Positions 34,070-41,101 of a stretch of DNA of 64,000 nucleotides are shown one piece after another. Source of the DNA: Beijerinckiaceae bacterium. GTDB taxonomy: Bacteria; Pseudomonadota; Alphaproteobacteria; Rhizobiales; Beijerinckiaceae. The translations under genes and the position numbers were made by a program. The notes under the pieces are model-generated. The model saw only the letters and a list, made by a program, of their open reading frames with translations. It ran no database searches and was not told the DNA's origin. The DNA lies in the NCBI GenBank assembly GCA_027532775.1, contig JAPZTO010000002.1:868001-932000 (forward strand), written 5' to 3'. Numbering within the stretch: position 1 is the stretch's first letter; every line of letters starts with the position of its first letter.

Positions 34070-34576
34070 TTACTGGATCTCGAGGCTCCGGAGCTGCCAG
34101 ATCCACTTGAAATTGTGCTTCTCGTCGGCAAGCTCGGGGAAACTGTCGCGTGGATAGACCACCCAGAGCGGGCCGCGATCCCGGCGACGCAACTCCTGGC
34201 CATCGGCCTTCATGGCGAGAATGACCGGATACTTCCGGACTTCTGCCACATCTAGCTCGACAGCGTAGTTGTTGATGGCGACCGCACGGATCTTGGTGCC
34301 CTGCGCGCCCACGGCATCAAGGACAGCGGCGAGGGAAACGCCTTCGAAAGTCGTGACTCCATCCGCCCAGGAATGCCGGGTCTTTGTCTGCCGGACACCG
34401 AGCGCGACAAGCATGTCGCGGTCGAAATCGGCGCGTCCGGCCAGGTTGGTCGTCTTCACCTTGCCGGTCACCGACAGGATCACTTCGCCCTTGGGCGCGG
34501 CAAGCCCCTGAGCCTGGGCCATCCCGAGGCCCGTCACCATCATCCACGTTGCGATAAGGGCCTTCAGCATGCGCAT
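34070..34576 (-). CDS. Periplasmic SUOX-fold (oxidoreductase molybdopterin-binding-like) protein, PruR-like
   Basis: A 168-residue protein with a Sec signal peptide (MLKALIATWMMVTGLGMAQA, cleavage near AQAQ). The single domain has the small SUOX/Oxidored_molyb fold motifs: VTTFEGVSLAAVLDAVGA, RRDRGPLWVVYPRD and the terminal IWQLRSLEIQ. There is no cysteine in the whole protein, so the ligand that holds molybdenum in true sulfite-oxidase-type enzymes is missing. Short cysteine-free proteins of this fold include Agrobacterium PruR, a periplasmic pterin-binding partner of a sensory membrane protein. Start at 34576: AGGAGG lies 5 bases upstream. It is the first gene of the operon with the hybrid kinase and regulator. 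Confidence 0.8.
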   Translation of the reverse strand: MRMLKALIATWMMVTGLGMAQAQGLAAPKGEVILSVTGKVKTTNLAGRADFDRDMLVALGVRQTKTRHSWADGVTTFEGVSLAAVLDAVGAQGTKIRAVAINNYAVELDVAEVRKYPVILAMKADGQELRRRDRGPLWVVYPRDSFPELADEKHNFKWIWQLRSLEIQ

Positions 34577-34609
34577 CTTTACCTCCTGCGTCACAGTGCC
34601 GCGAACCCT

Positions 34610-34625
34610 TGCAAGAAGCAGGCGA
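34610..34625 (-). promoter_or_regulatory. Weak sigma54-like element upstream of the PruR-like gene
   Basis: The minus strand reads TCGCCTG-CTTC-TTGCA: a perfect -12 half and a -24 half with C in place of the first G. It stands 34 bases before the start and 49 bases downstream of the motif cluster, the same geometry as at glmS. Confidence 0.3.
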
Positions 34626-34673
34626 GGCTAGATGCCATGATGCAGGCGAGAAAACGCGGCCAAACCTGCTTTG

Positions 34674-34735
34674 ATTTGCAAATTGCAAAGGTGGCGATTG
34701 CAATCTGCAACAACGCGCCATGCTTTTTGCAATCC
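34674..34735. promoter_or_regulatory. TTGCAA motif cluster upstream of the regulator operon
   Basis: Within 62 bases occur ATTTGCAAAT and an overlapping TTGCAAAG (34674-34690), GATTGCAAT (34696), CTGCAACAA (34705) and TTTTTGCAATCC (34724). This is the densest copy of the motif family in the window. Its location suggests autoregulation of the sensor-kinase-regulator operon. Confidence 0.5.
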
Positions 34736-34771
34736 CCCGGCGCTTGCGGGCAAGCCGGTGGGTGCTTTCGG

Positions 34772-34817
34772 ACCAACCAGAAAAATCCAGGAACGTCCCC
34801 TGTCCCGACCCGGATCA
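34772..34817. repeat. Degenerate intergenic repeat, copy A
   Basis: A 46-base segment centred on GGAACGTCCCCTGTCCC, roughly 75% identical by eye to 45036-45079. It lies in the 341-base gap between the PruR-like gene and the glutathione transferase gene. The rest of this gap holds the motif cluster and no coding sequence that I can support. Confidence 0.45.
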
Positions 34818-34917
34818 CGAAGCGCAAGGGTCATAGCGGGCCCGGCCAGTGCCGTCAGAGCGCAGGCCCAAGAGGGCTGGAAGCCGCACGGTCAGACCGG
34901 CAGCTTCTCTCCTGGCC

Positions 34918-35595
34918 TCAGTTTGCGAGGTGTTTGAACATGATCTTGCGGGCTTCCTCATCCATTTCGGCCTTGAACGGATGGCGATCCTTCAGCCCTT
35001 TCGCTGCCGCGGCGGTTGGGCGCGCGTCGATTTCATCAAAGAGCCGCTTCAGGTTCGGCAATTTGCCCCAAGCATCATCGCCGAGGATGAACGGGATCAT
35101 CCGAGCCCAGCCCCAGATGTCCATGTCGACGATGGTGTAGGTATCCCCGACCATATAGCGGTGCTTGGCCAGATGCTGATCGAGCACCGAAAAGTGACGC
35201 ATCGCTTCGTACTGATAGCGATCATGCGCATACGGCACCTTCTCTGGCGCGAAATGCTTGAAATGCACGGCCTGCCCCGAAAACGGCCCAACCCCCGTCG
35301 CAACGAACATCAGCCATGAGAGCAGTGCTCCGCGATTGGCCGGGGTCTCGGGAGGCAGGAACTTTCCGGTCTTCTCCGCGAGGTAGAGCAGGATCGCATT
35401 GCTGTCGAACACGATCACATCACCATCGATAATGGCAGGTACCTTGCCGTTCGGGTTGATCGCGAGGAATTCCGGATTGAATTGGTCGCCACGCCGCGTG
35501 TCGATCGGCTTGGCGTTGTAGGCAAGCCCAGCTTCCTCAAGGAAAAGGGCAACCTTGCTCGGATTGGGCGAGCCATTGAAGTAGAAGGAGAGCAT
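34918..35595 (-). CDS. Glutathione S-transferase
   Basis: A 225-residue two-domain GST. The thioredoxin-like N-terminal domain starts MLSFYFNGSPNPSKVALFLE and has NPNGKVPAIIDGD (cis-Pro), followed by the glutathione-binding FDSNAILLYLAEK. The helical C-terminal domain has YTIVDMDIWGWARM, the N-capping box region. It resembles the YghU/YfcG-type or beta-like GSTs acting on peroxides or electrophiles. It stands alone, next to but not part of the polysaccharide locus. Confidence 0.9.
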   Translation of the reverse strand: MLSFYFNGSPNPSKVALFLEEAGLAYNAKPIDTRRGDQFNPEFLAINPNGKVPAIIDGDVIVFDSNAILLYLAEKTGKFLPPETPANRGALLSWLMFVATGVGPFSGQAVHFKHFAPEKVPYAHDRYQYEAMRHFSVLDQHLAKHRYMVGDTYTIVDMDIWGWARMIPFILGDDAWGKLPNLKRLFDEIDARPTAAAAKGLKDRHPFKAEMDEEARKIMFKHLAN

Positions 35596-35854
35596 GGGGC
35601 ATTCCTTGTCGATGACGAAGTGCGGGAAGCACCGGCTCGAGACCTGGGCCGGTTCGAAACTCGAACCGAGAGTGCTTGATCTTGTTTCACCTTAGACCGC
35701 CTCGCGGGCAGCATCCAGAGTGATAGCGGAACGAAGAGCTGGCCTGCCGGTCACCAACACGTGAGGACCTGACATGGCCAGCCGACTGCTCGTCGCGGCG
35801 CATTAATGCGACTTCAATTCGATGTCTCTAATCCTGATGTCAGGAGGACGGAGC

Positions 35855-37324
35855 ATGGCTGCATTGTCGGGGGATCCTGGAGCCGCTCGGTCGGCAGTTC
35901 ATCATGCCCTGTCCTCGATTTTCATTACAATCTATGGCTACAGCGTCTGCAACTTCATCAATGGTCTTGCGGTTTCAATATGGGCAGCAACCCTTGTGCC
36001 TGTGCTGCTCGGGCAATGGGCGCTCCGCTGCATTGTCGCGGAGCAAGTCTCGAGCCGCCCGACCGAGATGCGGCCAAAGCTCGCCTTCGCGGGAGAACTG
36101 AGCGTCTTCGTCGCCGGCGGCGCGGTGATCGGCATCGTCAATACGGTTTTTCACGGGTTTCCCGCCGGCAGCGGCCTGAAAGCCATGCTGGGTTTCGTGA
36201 CCATCGGCATTTTTGCCGGGGTCGACCAGGCTTTTGTCCAGACGCGTATCCGCTTCGAGGAAGGCGGAATGCCATCCTTTTCCGGCAAGCCACGTTCGCC
36301 CTTTGCGGTGCGACTGGGATTGAGCTTCAGCCTCGTGGCTGCCCTGATCATCGGCGTGATCACCTTGCTGGTGCTGCGCGGGATTGAAGATGGCACTGTC
36401 AACAATGCCGAGGGCTTCCGTCGTCTCGCAATTGAATTCGCTTTCGTTTTTGCCATCATCTCCTGCTACGTGGCCAATTCCGCGCGCGGCGCCGAGAAAC
36501 TGCTCGCCAAGGCTGTTTCCGAACAGGTCCAGACCCTGGGCGACGCGCGCGAGGGCCGTGCACGCCGGCGAGCCCGCATCGGCACCCAGGACGAGATCGG
36601 ATTTGTCTCGGCGGAGATCAACTACCTGCTCGATGAACTCGACAGGGCGCATGACATGACAACGCGGACCAACGACGCCATCATGAAGGCCCTGATCGGC
36701 CTCGCAGGGGCGCGCGACAACGAAACAGGCGAGCATCTGCAGCGCACCCAGCGTTATGTCGGCAGCCTGTGCAGCCAATTGGCGCAGCATCCGGAATATT
36801 CAGCGGTGCTTACGCCATCCGCGATTGCAGATATCGTCAGCGCAGCGCCCCTCCACGACATCGGCAAGGTCGCCGTTTCGGATGCCATCCTGCACAAGCC
36901 CGGTCGCCTCACCCCGGAAGAGTACGAGGTCATGAAGACGCATGTCGGCCACGGTCTTGCGGTGATTGACAAGGTAATCGCCGATGTCGGTGTCACGCCC
37001 TATCTTGCTGTCGCACGCGATGTCATTGCGGGTCACCATGAACACTGGAACGGCGCGGGCTATCCATTCGGCCTGAAAGGCCCGGATATTCCGCTCGCCG
37101 GACGGGTGATGGCGCTTGCCGATGTCTATGACGCGCTGCGCAGCGAACGGATCTACAAGCCGGCAATGCCCCATGCGGAAGCGCGGAAGATCCTGATCGA
37201 TGGCGCCGGAACCCAGTTCGACCCGCAGGTCGTGGCAGCCTTCCTCATGGTTGAACCACAATTCGAGCGCATTGCGACGAAATTCGCGGATTCCGGGCAG
37301 GATAGAGCGGCTACCGCCGCTTGA
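35855..37324 (+). CDS. Membrane HD-GYP cyclic-di-GMP phosphodiesterase
   Basis: A 489-residue protein with about 4-5 N-terminal membrane segments, then a short linker with a helix like a HAMP remnant (about 205-245). The C-terminal HD-GYP domain has HDIGKVAVSDAILHKPG and HHEHWNGAGYPFGL, which carry the metal-binding HD and the GYP motif, so activity is likely. It would lower c-di-GMP and could influence the neighbouring polysaccharide system. The start at 35855 has AGGAGG 7 bases upstream; upstream in-frame ATGs are less likely. Confidence 0.92.
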   Translation: MAALSGDPGAARSAVHHALSSIFITIYGYSVCNFINGLAVSIWAATLVPVLLGQWALRCIVAEQVSSRPTEMRPKLAFAGELSVFVAGGAVIGIVNTVFHGFPAGSGLKAMLGFVTIGIFAGVDQAFVQTRIRFEEGGMPSFSGKPRSPFAVRLGLSFSLVAALIIGVITLLVLRGIEDGTVNNAEGFRRLAIEFAFVFAIISCYVANSARGAEKLLAKAVSEQVQTLGDAREGRARRRARIGTQDEIGFVSAEINYLLDELDRAHDMTTRTNDAIMKALIGLAGARDNETGEHLQRTQRYVGSLCSQLAQHPEYSAVLTPSAIADIVSAAPLHDIGKVAVSDAILHKPGRLTPEEYEVMKTHVGHGLAVIDKVIADVGVTPYLAVARDVIAGHHEHWNGAGYPFGLKGPDIPLAGRVMALADVYDALRSERIYKPAMPHAEARKILIDGAGTQFDPQVVAAFLMVEPQFERIATKFADSGQDRAATAA

Positions 37325-37453
37325 GCCCGCTTTCTCGCGAGGCCCTTTGCGCCCGCGAGGCCGGCGGCCAGATTTGCCTGCCGTTCCGACATTGCCGTTC
37401 GTGCCTGAAGCCCCCAAAGCTAGGCCTTCGAGGATCCCACATCTCGCCAGAAG

Positions 37454-37475
37454 CCGGGCGTGAATTCGCGCCCGG
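37454..37475. terminator. GC-rich hairpin after the HD-GYP gene
   Basis: CCGGGCG and CGCCCGG form a 7-base stem with an 8-base loop. It sits 129 bases past the HD-GYP stop and just before the next promoter. There is no T-run, so it may be a weak terminator or only a structured RNA end. Confidence 0.35.
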
Positions 37476-37482
37476 ATAATCT

Positions 37483-37523
37483 TCAACCAACCGGTTGACA
37501 GTTCTTCTGTCGAGAGATATTAA
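37483..37523 (+). promoter_or_regulatory. Sigma70-type promoter with overlapping ArsR operator
   Basis: TTGACA (37495-37500), a 17-base spacer and TATTAA (37518-37523) make a near-consensus promoter. A perfect inverted repeat TCAAC-N6-GTTGA (37483-37498) covers the -35 box, as expected for the operator of the ArsR repressor whose gene starts 30 bases downstream. Confidence 0.65.
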
Positions 37524-37552
37524 GCCAATAAGTTGAATATGGAGCCCGCGCC

Positions 37553-37900
37553 ATGGATGCCGTCTTTCACGCTCTGGGGGATGCCACGCGCCGCCGCATG
37601 CTGGCCGATCTTGCCCATGGCGAGCGAACCGTCGGTCAGCTCGCGCAGCCCTTTGCAATGTCGCTGGCCGCCGCTTCCAAGCACATCAAGACACTGGAAA
37701 GCGCGGGCCTGATCCGCCGGGAAGTCCGGGGGCGAACGCATCTGTGTCGACTGGATCCCGGCCCGTTGGCCGAAGCGCACCAATGGCTTGGCTTCTACCA
37801 GCGCTTCTGGACCAGCCGCCTCGATGCCCTGGAACGGCTGCTGCGGGAAGACGGTGCCGCCGCAACTGTCGCCAACACCACCGATGGAGACCTGAAATGA
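37553..37900 (+). CDS. ArsR-family repressor
   Basis: A 115-residue single winged-helix protein: FHALGDATRRRMLADLAHG, then LAQPFAMSLAAASKHIKTLE as recognition helix and RRGREVRGRTHLCRL-type wing (visible as EVRGRTHLCRLDPGPL). It belongs to the subgroup that is co-transcribed with SRPBCC/AHSA1 proteins and has no metal-binding CxC motif. It probably represses its own operon through the TCAAC-N6-GTTGA site. The next gene overlaps by four bases. Confidence 0.93.
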   Translation: MDAVFHALGDATRRRMLADLAHGERTVGQLAQPFAMSLAAASKHIKTLESAGLIRREVRGRTHLCRLDPGPLAEAHQWLGFYQRFWTSRLDALERLLREDGAAATVANTTDGDLK

Positions 37901-38430
37901 CCAAACACGCGATCCTGGACGATTACGGTACACTCACCGAAGCCGCCACGCTGACGATCCGGCGGCGCCTGCCCGGCCCGGTCGAGCGGGTCTGGGATTA
38001 CCTCACCAGAAGCGAGTTCCGGAAGCAGTGGCTTGCAGGCGGGGAGATGGATCTGAAGGTCGATGGTACATTTGAGTTCATCTGGCGCAATGCCGAACTG
38101 AGCGATCCACCGGGGCAGCGTCCGGAGGGCGCCTCGGAAGAACACCGGATGACCGGCACGATCACCGAACTGGCCGCGCCTTACCGGTTGGCGATCAGCT
38201 GGGGCAGCACTGGCGGCGTTGTGTTCGATCTTGAGCCGCAGGGAGACGGTGTCCTGCTTACGCTGACCCACCACCGTGTTCCGGATCGCTCGATGCTGCT
38301 CAATGTCAGTGCCGGCTGGCACGCGCATCTTGATGCGCTGGTGCTGCGGCTCAACGGTCGCAAGGTCTCCTCGTTCTGGGATCGCTGGAGCCACCTGAAG
38401 GCCGAATACGACCTGCGACTTCCTGCCTGA
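37897..38430 (+). CDS. SRPBCC / AHSA1-family protein
   Basis: A 177-residue helix-grip protein: ATLTIRRRLPGPVERVWDYL, then FRKQWLAGGEMDLKVDGTFEF and SAGWHAHLDALVLRLNGRK. This is the Bet v1-like lipid/steroid-binding fold of the AHSA1 group. The ligand is unknown. Translationally coupled to the ArsR gene (ATGA), so it is the likely target of that repressor. Confidence 0.9.
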   Translation: MTKHAILDDYGTLTEAATLTIRRRLPGPVERVWDYLTRSEFRKQWLAGGEMDLKVDGTFEFIWRNAELSDPPGQRPEGASEEHRMTGTITELAAPYRLAISWGSTGGVVFDLEPQGDGVLLTLTHHRVPDRSMLLNVSAGWHAHLDALVLRLNGRKVSSFWDRWSHLKAEYDLRLPA

Positions 38431-38614
38431 ACCACGAGAGGAGAAAACCCTGCACCAACCGATCACCGGGTCGAAGCGCTCCTTCCCGCGCGCTTCATGT
38501 GCAGGGTTCAAGCCCGACAGAAGCTATATTTTCTACAAGGAATATTTCCTGATCTTTAAGTGGTGAGAAGTATGGCTCGTATTCAGCCAGAAATCTGGCG
38601 CATGGGCTCGGGAA

Positions 38615-40975
38615 TTGGCACAACGCATCGGCCTCGCGAAGAAAGAGCCAGATATCGATTCCAAGCTTGCTGGCGACGGCTACACGCATGCCAGCCGGGT
38701 GCGCGCCGCACAGATCGGTGCGATCATGCGGTTCACGCCCATGGCCTTCCTCGTCAATTGCGGGAACGCGGCGCTCGTCTCGTCTGTCGTCTCGCCCTTT
38801 TCGGACACGGCGCTGCTTGTTGCCTGGAACGTGACGTTGATCGCCATTTGCGGCATGGGGCTCCGTGCTTGGTTCAATAGCCGGCGGTTCGGACCACCCC
38901 GCAAGGCTTCCGTTCGCGCAACGCGTCGGGCCATGGTGCAGGCAGGGCTGCTCGGCACGTTATGGGCTGCTCCGGCATTGTTCTGGTTTCCGAAAGCGGA
39001 TGCCAATGCGCAGCTGGTGATCGGCACCGTCGCGACCGGGATGATCTGCGCCGGCGGATTCGCCCTGGCGACGGTACGACAGGCAGCCCATGCCTATGTC
39101 CTGCTGCTGACCGCAGGTTCGCTGCTTGGGCTGATGTTGTCCTCGACGCCCCATGCCGCCGTGCTCGCTACGTTGCTCGTTGCCTATGCCGCCACCGTGA
39201 TGCGCAGCGTCGAGGGCACGGCAGCGCTGTTCACGCGCCAGTTTCTGGCCGAAATCGAGCTTGGCGAGCGGGGGCAGACAATCGAGCTTCTCCTGGCAGA
39301 GTTCGAGGAGAAGAGCTCCGACTGGCTCTTCGAACTCGATCCGGAAGGGCGGTTGATCAAATTCTCGGCACGCCTGGCGGAAGCTTCGGCCCGCAATGCC
39401 AGCGAATTGCACGCTGCCCGACTGACCGCATTGCTTTCACCTTCCGGCGCGAACAGCTTGGCCGCCGCCCTCGGGAATGGCCAGCCCTTCCGCAATCTGG
39501 TTGTCGACGCCCATGTCGGGGCGGAACAACGGTGGTGGTCGTTGACGGCGGGGCCTATCGCTGATGATCTCAACCGTCAGCGTGGCTGGCGCGGGGTCGG
39601 TTCCGACATCACAGAGGCGAAGGTCGCTCGGGACCGCGTGGATTTCCTGGCAAACACCGATACGCTTACCGGCCTTCCGAACCGGCGCTGCTTCCTCGAG
39701 CGCGCGACGCAGTCAATGTCCGGGATGAACGAAAGCGGCGCCAGAATTGCCATCGGCTGCATCGATATCGACAATTTCAAGCTGGTGAATGATCGCCTCG
39801 GTCATCCCCAGGGCGATCAGTTGCTCTGCCTGGTCAGCGAGATCCTTCGGGATTGGGCCCAAGGCGGCATCGAAATCTGCCGCTTCGGCGGCGATGAATT
39901 CGGCCTTCTGTTTCCAGCATCGGCGGATGTCGAAACGGTGATGGCGAGCGCCGGGGAACTCGCGGCACGACTTGCACGAACATACGTGCTCGACGGCAAG
40001 GAAATGCCCGCAACGGCCAGTATCGGGATCGCCATCGCCGAGGATGATGGTGAGGATGTGCACTCCCTTATGCGCAAGGCGGATTTCGCTCTCTATCGCT
40101 CAAAGCATTCCGGAGGGGCGTCGGTCTCCCTTTACGATCCGGTCATGCACAGCGAGGTCGAAGAAGCGGCAAAGATGCAGGAGGATCTCACCCGCGCGAT
40201 CGACAACAACCAGCTGAAGCTGGTCTACCAACCGATTGTCGAGCTTTCGACTGGCGAGGTAGCTGGGTTCGAGGCTCTCCTTCGTTGGCATCACCCGGAA
40301 AGAGGCGTTGTTCCGCCGGACAGGTTCATCCCGGTGGCCGAGGATTCGGGTCTGATCGTGACGATCGGCGATTGGGTGTTGCGGCAGGCCTGTCTTGATG
40401 CCCTTTCCTGGCCAACCCCGCTTTCGGTTTCCGTCAATGTCTCGCCACTTCAGATCAGCAAATCGGAAATGGCGACAACAATCGCCGGGATTCTCGAGGC
40501 CACCGGGCTTCCGCCCCATCGTCTTGAGCTCGAGATCACCGAAGCTGTTTTCATCGAGCACGAGAAAGCAACGCTCGCCTTCCTGAGCGCGATGCGAGCC
40601 CTTGGCGTTACCGTCGCGCTTGACGATTTCGGAACCGGGTATTCCTCGCTTGGCTATCTTGGCCGCTTCCCGATCGACAAGCTCAAGATCGACAAGTCTT
40701 TCGTCGTCGGCCAGCAGCCGCTGTCACAGCGGACAGCCATCGTTCAGGCGACAATCAGCATGGCGCGAAGTCTTGGCTTGCAGACGACCGCCGAGGGCAT
40801 CGAGGATGAACGCATCCTCGCCTGGCTCAGGATGAATGGCTGCATTTTCGGGCAGGGGTTCTTCTTCGCAAAGCCGATGCCAAACGACGACATCGGCGCC
40901 TATCTCGGCCGCGAGCCCCTCCCCGCCCCGATCGAAGACAAAAGCGCGCAGGCGGTCTTAAGGAAGACGGCATAA
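38615..40975 (+). CDS. Membrane GGDEF-EAL c-di-GMP protein
   Basis: Up to 786 residues: a membrane-embedded N-terminal sensor of about 5-6 helices (residues about 40-190), a PAS-like region (about 215-330), an intact GGDEF (CRFGGDEFGLLF) and an intact EAL domain (FEALLRWHHPERG, with the downstream DDFGTGYSSLGYL). Both activities look possible. The start is unclear: TTG at 38615 is the first possible start, GTG at 38699 lies just before the conserved RAAQIGAIMRF segment, and ATG at 38726 is the first ATG. With the nearby HD-GYP protein it makes a c-di-GMP pair beside the polysaccharide locus. Confidence 0.9.
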   Translation: MAQRIGLAKKEPDIDSKLAGDGYTHASRVRAAQIGAIMRFTPMAFLVNCGNAALVSSVVSPFSDTALLVAWNVTLIAICGMGLRAWFNSRRFGPPRKASVRATRRAMVQAGLLGTLWAAPALFWFPKADANAQLVIGTVATGMICAGGFALATVRQAAHAYVLLLTAGSLLGLMLSSTPHAAVLATLLVAYAATVMRSVEGTAALFTRQFLAEIELGERGQTIELLLAEFEEKSSDWLFELDPEGRLIKFSARLAEASARNASELHAARLTALLSPSGANSLAAALGNGQPFRNLVVDAHVGAEQRWWSLTAGPIADDLNRQRGWRGVGSDITEAKVARDRVDFLANTDTLTGLPNRRCFLERATQSMSGMNESGARIAIGCIDIDNFKLVNDRLGHPQGDQLLCLVSEILRDWAQGGIEICRFGGDEFGLLFPASADVETVMASAGELAARLARTYVLDGKEMPATASIGIAIAEDDGEDVHSLMRKADFALYRSKHSGGASVSLYDPVMHSEVEEAAKMQEDLTRAIDNNQLKLVYQPIVELSTGEVAGFEALLRWHHPERGVVPPDRFIPVAEDSGLIVTIGDWVLRQACLDALSWPTPLSVSVNVSPLQISKSEMATTIAGILEATGLPPHRLELEITEAVFIEHEKATLAFLSAMRALGVTVALDDFGTGYSSLGYLGRFPIDKLKIDKSFVVGQQPLSQRTAIVQATISMARSLGLQTTAEGIEDERILAWLRMNGCIFGQGFFFAKPMPNDDIGAYLGREPLPAPIEDKSAQAVLRKTA

Positions 40976-41101
40976 CCGAACCATTTCGGCGGCAGGAACC
41001 GCAATGCCGCGCTTGTGCGGCAGATTCTCGACATTCATGAGCGATAGCGGGTAGCCGCGCCCGCTCCGGCGGCAACCCGATTCCTATCTGATCTTGCGCC
41101 T

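Noticed and set aside
35775-35790. TGGCCAG-CCGA-CTGCT upstream of the HD-GYP gene as a sigma54 promoter
   Set aside because: Spacing fits, but GG-N10-GC occurs often by chance in such GC-rich DNA, three consensus positions differ and no motif cluster lies upstream.
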